Source of the DNA: Phocoena phocoena
Lineage: Eukaryota; Chordata; Mammalia; Artiodactyla; Phocoenidae
Assembly (NCBI RefSeq): GCF_963924675.1
Contig: NW_027077440.1
Coordinates: 1,660,501 to 1,724,500, forward strand
Direction: 5' to 3'
DNA length: 64,000 bases
The notes beneath the pieces are model-generated. The model saw nothing but the letters and a program-made list of their open reading frames with translations, had not been told where the DNA came from and ran no database searches. A program made the translations under genes and the position numbers. Of the stretch, positions 62,127 through 64,000 are shown piece by piece (positions within the stretch are counted from its first letter, which is position 1; each line of letters opens with the position of its first letter).

Positions 62127-63904
62127 GGTGTCTGCACGGGCAAATGTAACGCTCATTTCCCACCAGGAAGAGGAATTAACCAAAGGCTCAGCATGCCCTG
62201 CCAGAAACAGATTAGGGCCTGAAGCAATCCTGCGGTTTTGTGCCCAGCTCACAAGAAAGCGAGTTGAAGAAAGGAGCTCAGGGGCACTGTAATTCACAAA
62301 CCTGCAGAGTTATAAATGACAGCTATCCTCCAAAAATATATTGAAGTAAGCCTGCGAAGGGGACTTGAAAGCGCGGCAGAATTTCAGGAAAACGATTGGA
62401 GGGGGTAGACTTGAATTGCCCTGAAAGCATAGGAAAAGAAGCACAACGACGAAAATGATGCACTTGGCCAAAAAGGGCGTATGCATTTTTTCCTGAAATG
62501 ATGCACTTGGCCAAAAAGGGCGTATGCATTTTTTCAGGAAAAAACGCATACGCCCTTTTTGGCCAACCAAGCAAGCCTGTAAAGGAAATCTGCACTACAA
62601 TGAAGTCTCACTGCCCCCCGGGCAAAAGGGCCATCTGAAAAAAGTGTAAAATCCAGAAAGGTAGGACAGGATATGGAGAACAGGGAGCCTTGATATGCTG
62701 ATTGGCAGGATGTAAATTGCCAGCAGCCAACCTGGAGAAGTGTATAGTGTTTCGTGAAACACGTAAGAAACAAAGCAACACAGCCTATGGCACTTCCACT
62801 TATGGTCCTATGGCTTACGGAAATTAAAATCAAAAACAGACAGCCACCCCAATATTTGCGACGGCTGTGTTCACAAGAAGCTCGTCTACAGTATCAGGTA
62901 AATATCCCAGAAAGCAAAAAATGGATAAAGAAGTTGTGGCACGTACGTGCAATGCAATATCACTCAGCAATGAAATCTGTGTCATCATGCCCGTAGCGGC
63001 ATAGTGAGTGGATGCAGGTACGGTGATTCTACGTGAACTACGTCACACAGAAAAAGAAATATCATAAGATATCACTAATACACGGAATGTAAACTTGACT
63101 ACACATGAACTGAATTACAAAACAGAACAGGGTCCCAAATTTAGAAAACCAACTAGTGCTTGCTTATGGGGAAAGGTGCCTTGGGGTGCTGCATAAAACC
63201 AGAGACTGAAATTAGCACAGATAACATTCCATAAGCCAAATATGTAATAGACAAGACCTACTCCTTGCTCAACGAAATGGACCCAACACCACATATTCAA
63301 CGCCTAGGAATATACCTGACTAGGAAGAATCTTAAAACCCATGGATGTATATGTCTCTGTAAGAGAATCAAGCGTGTGTACAGCGGCCGAAACGCAGCAG
63401 TGAAAATCCGATAAATCCCATTATCAAAATAAATTTCGAAAACAAAACACAAAGACAGTGAAATAGAGAGCAATTCTTAAATAATTCACTCAGGGCATGT
63501 GATGCAACCGGGATTGACCACATCTACACCCAGAGCTGCTTGAGACATAAGGCTGGACACTTCAGGCTGATAGCATTGGTGAGGTTCGTTGAGCAAATGC
63601 AAACCCTTTGAAGTCATACTCGATGGTACCCATTCCATGGGTCCCAACTCTCCAGGTTCAAGGGATTCTTCCTCCAGCTAAAACATGCATGGGAAACCCA
63701 GAGTATCGTCCACCCTGTGATTGGGAAACGATTTAAAATGCATCTCAGTTTTCGTATCCTCGTCCTCGGGTTCACCATTCCAGATGCTTTACGAACACTC
63801 TCCCCGCTTGGAGAGTCAGTGCCTTTAAGCTCCTCTTTGGCACAGCTTGCAATTTCTGTGCAAGATGAACAGGAATAGGGAGAACCAATGAGAGACTAGC
63901 TGTA
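62127..63904 (+). repeat. 1,746-bp satellite unit V4 (variant B, rearranged palindrome)
   Basis: Length 1,778 bp, about 32 bp longer than normal because the palindrome has been rebuilt: left arm duplicated and centre lost. The remainder is a standard B-variant unit. Confidence 0.95.
62464..62566. repeat. Rearranged palindrome: duplicated left arm, deleted centre
   Basis: AAATGATGCACTTGGCC starts at 62,453 and again at 62,496, a 43-bp tandem duplication taking in most of the left arm. The central GAATATATTC is missing, and the second left arm joins straight into AGGAAAAAACGCATACG of the right arm. Both left-arm copies share TATGCATTTTTT, so that substitution came before the duplication. Found only in this unit. 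Confidence 0.9.
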
Positions 63905-64000
63905 GGTGTCTGCACGGGCAAATGTAACGCTCATTGCCGACCAGGAAGAGGAATTAAACAAAGGCTCAGTGTGCCCTGCTGGAAACAGATTAGGGCCTGA
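63905..64000 (+). repeat. Start of satellite unit V5 (cut by window end)
   Basis: First 96 bp of the next satellite unit, in the same phase. Confidence 0.93.

Overview
The window is mammalian, non-genic, repeat-built DNA, and I find no convincing protein-coding gene. The likely source is a whale, probably not an oceanic dolphin. Two observations support this. A tandem repeat of 1,745-1,747 bp fills about half the window, matching the length I recall for the common cetacean satellite (about 1,750 bp in most whales, about 1,580 bp in delphinids). An L1 3' end at 42,164-42,835 has a 3' UTR of the kind I associate with cetaceans. Species cannot be fixed from the sequence alone.

Three repeat levels are nested. 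Level 1 is a GC-rich tandem repeat of about 591 bp, itself made of about six degenerate subrepeats of roughly 100 bp (1-4,127 and 43,197-48,548). Level 2 is the 1,746-bp satellite (10,737-43,196 and 55,160-64,000, with lone diverged units at 4,128 and 48,549). Each satellite unit fuses about 0.86 kb of unrecognised sequence to about 0.88 kb of 5'-truncated L1 3' end, with a 72-bp palindrome at the seam. Level 3 is a mega-repeat of about 44,422 bp holding everything else. Its second copy starts at or before 43,197 and re-runs the first copy at an offset of 44,421-44,423.

Order in copy 1: 591-bp array (1-4,127); old satellite unit (4,128-5,251); L1 3' end (5,252-5,975); unrecognised, partly GC-rich sequence (5,976-7,524); decayed class I endogenous retrovirus with pol, env and LTR-like remnants (7,525-9,775); unrecognised sequence and an L1 scrap (to 10,275); diverged satellite (10,430-12,465); 17 regular satellite units (12,466-42,146); a last unit split by an L1 (42,147-43,196). 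Copy 2 repeats this order and is cut by the window end in its fifth regular satellite unit.

The two mega-repeat copies look about 98-99% identical by eye up to about 12,130 / 56,550. Beyond that the satellite arrays no longer correspond unit for unit, so they have turned over independently since the large duplication. The array also shows conversion or expansion at a 4-unit spacing (about 6,985 bp), edge divergence, and rearrangements centred on the palindrome, including the array boundary at 43,196/43,197. The many 60-190-codon open frames are chance frames repeated with the satellite and minisatellite units and were not annotated as genes.
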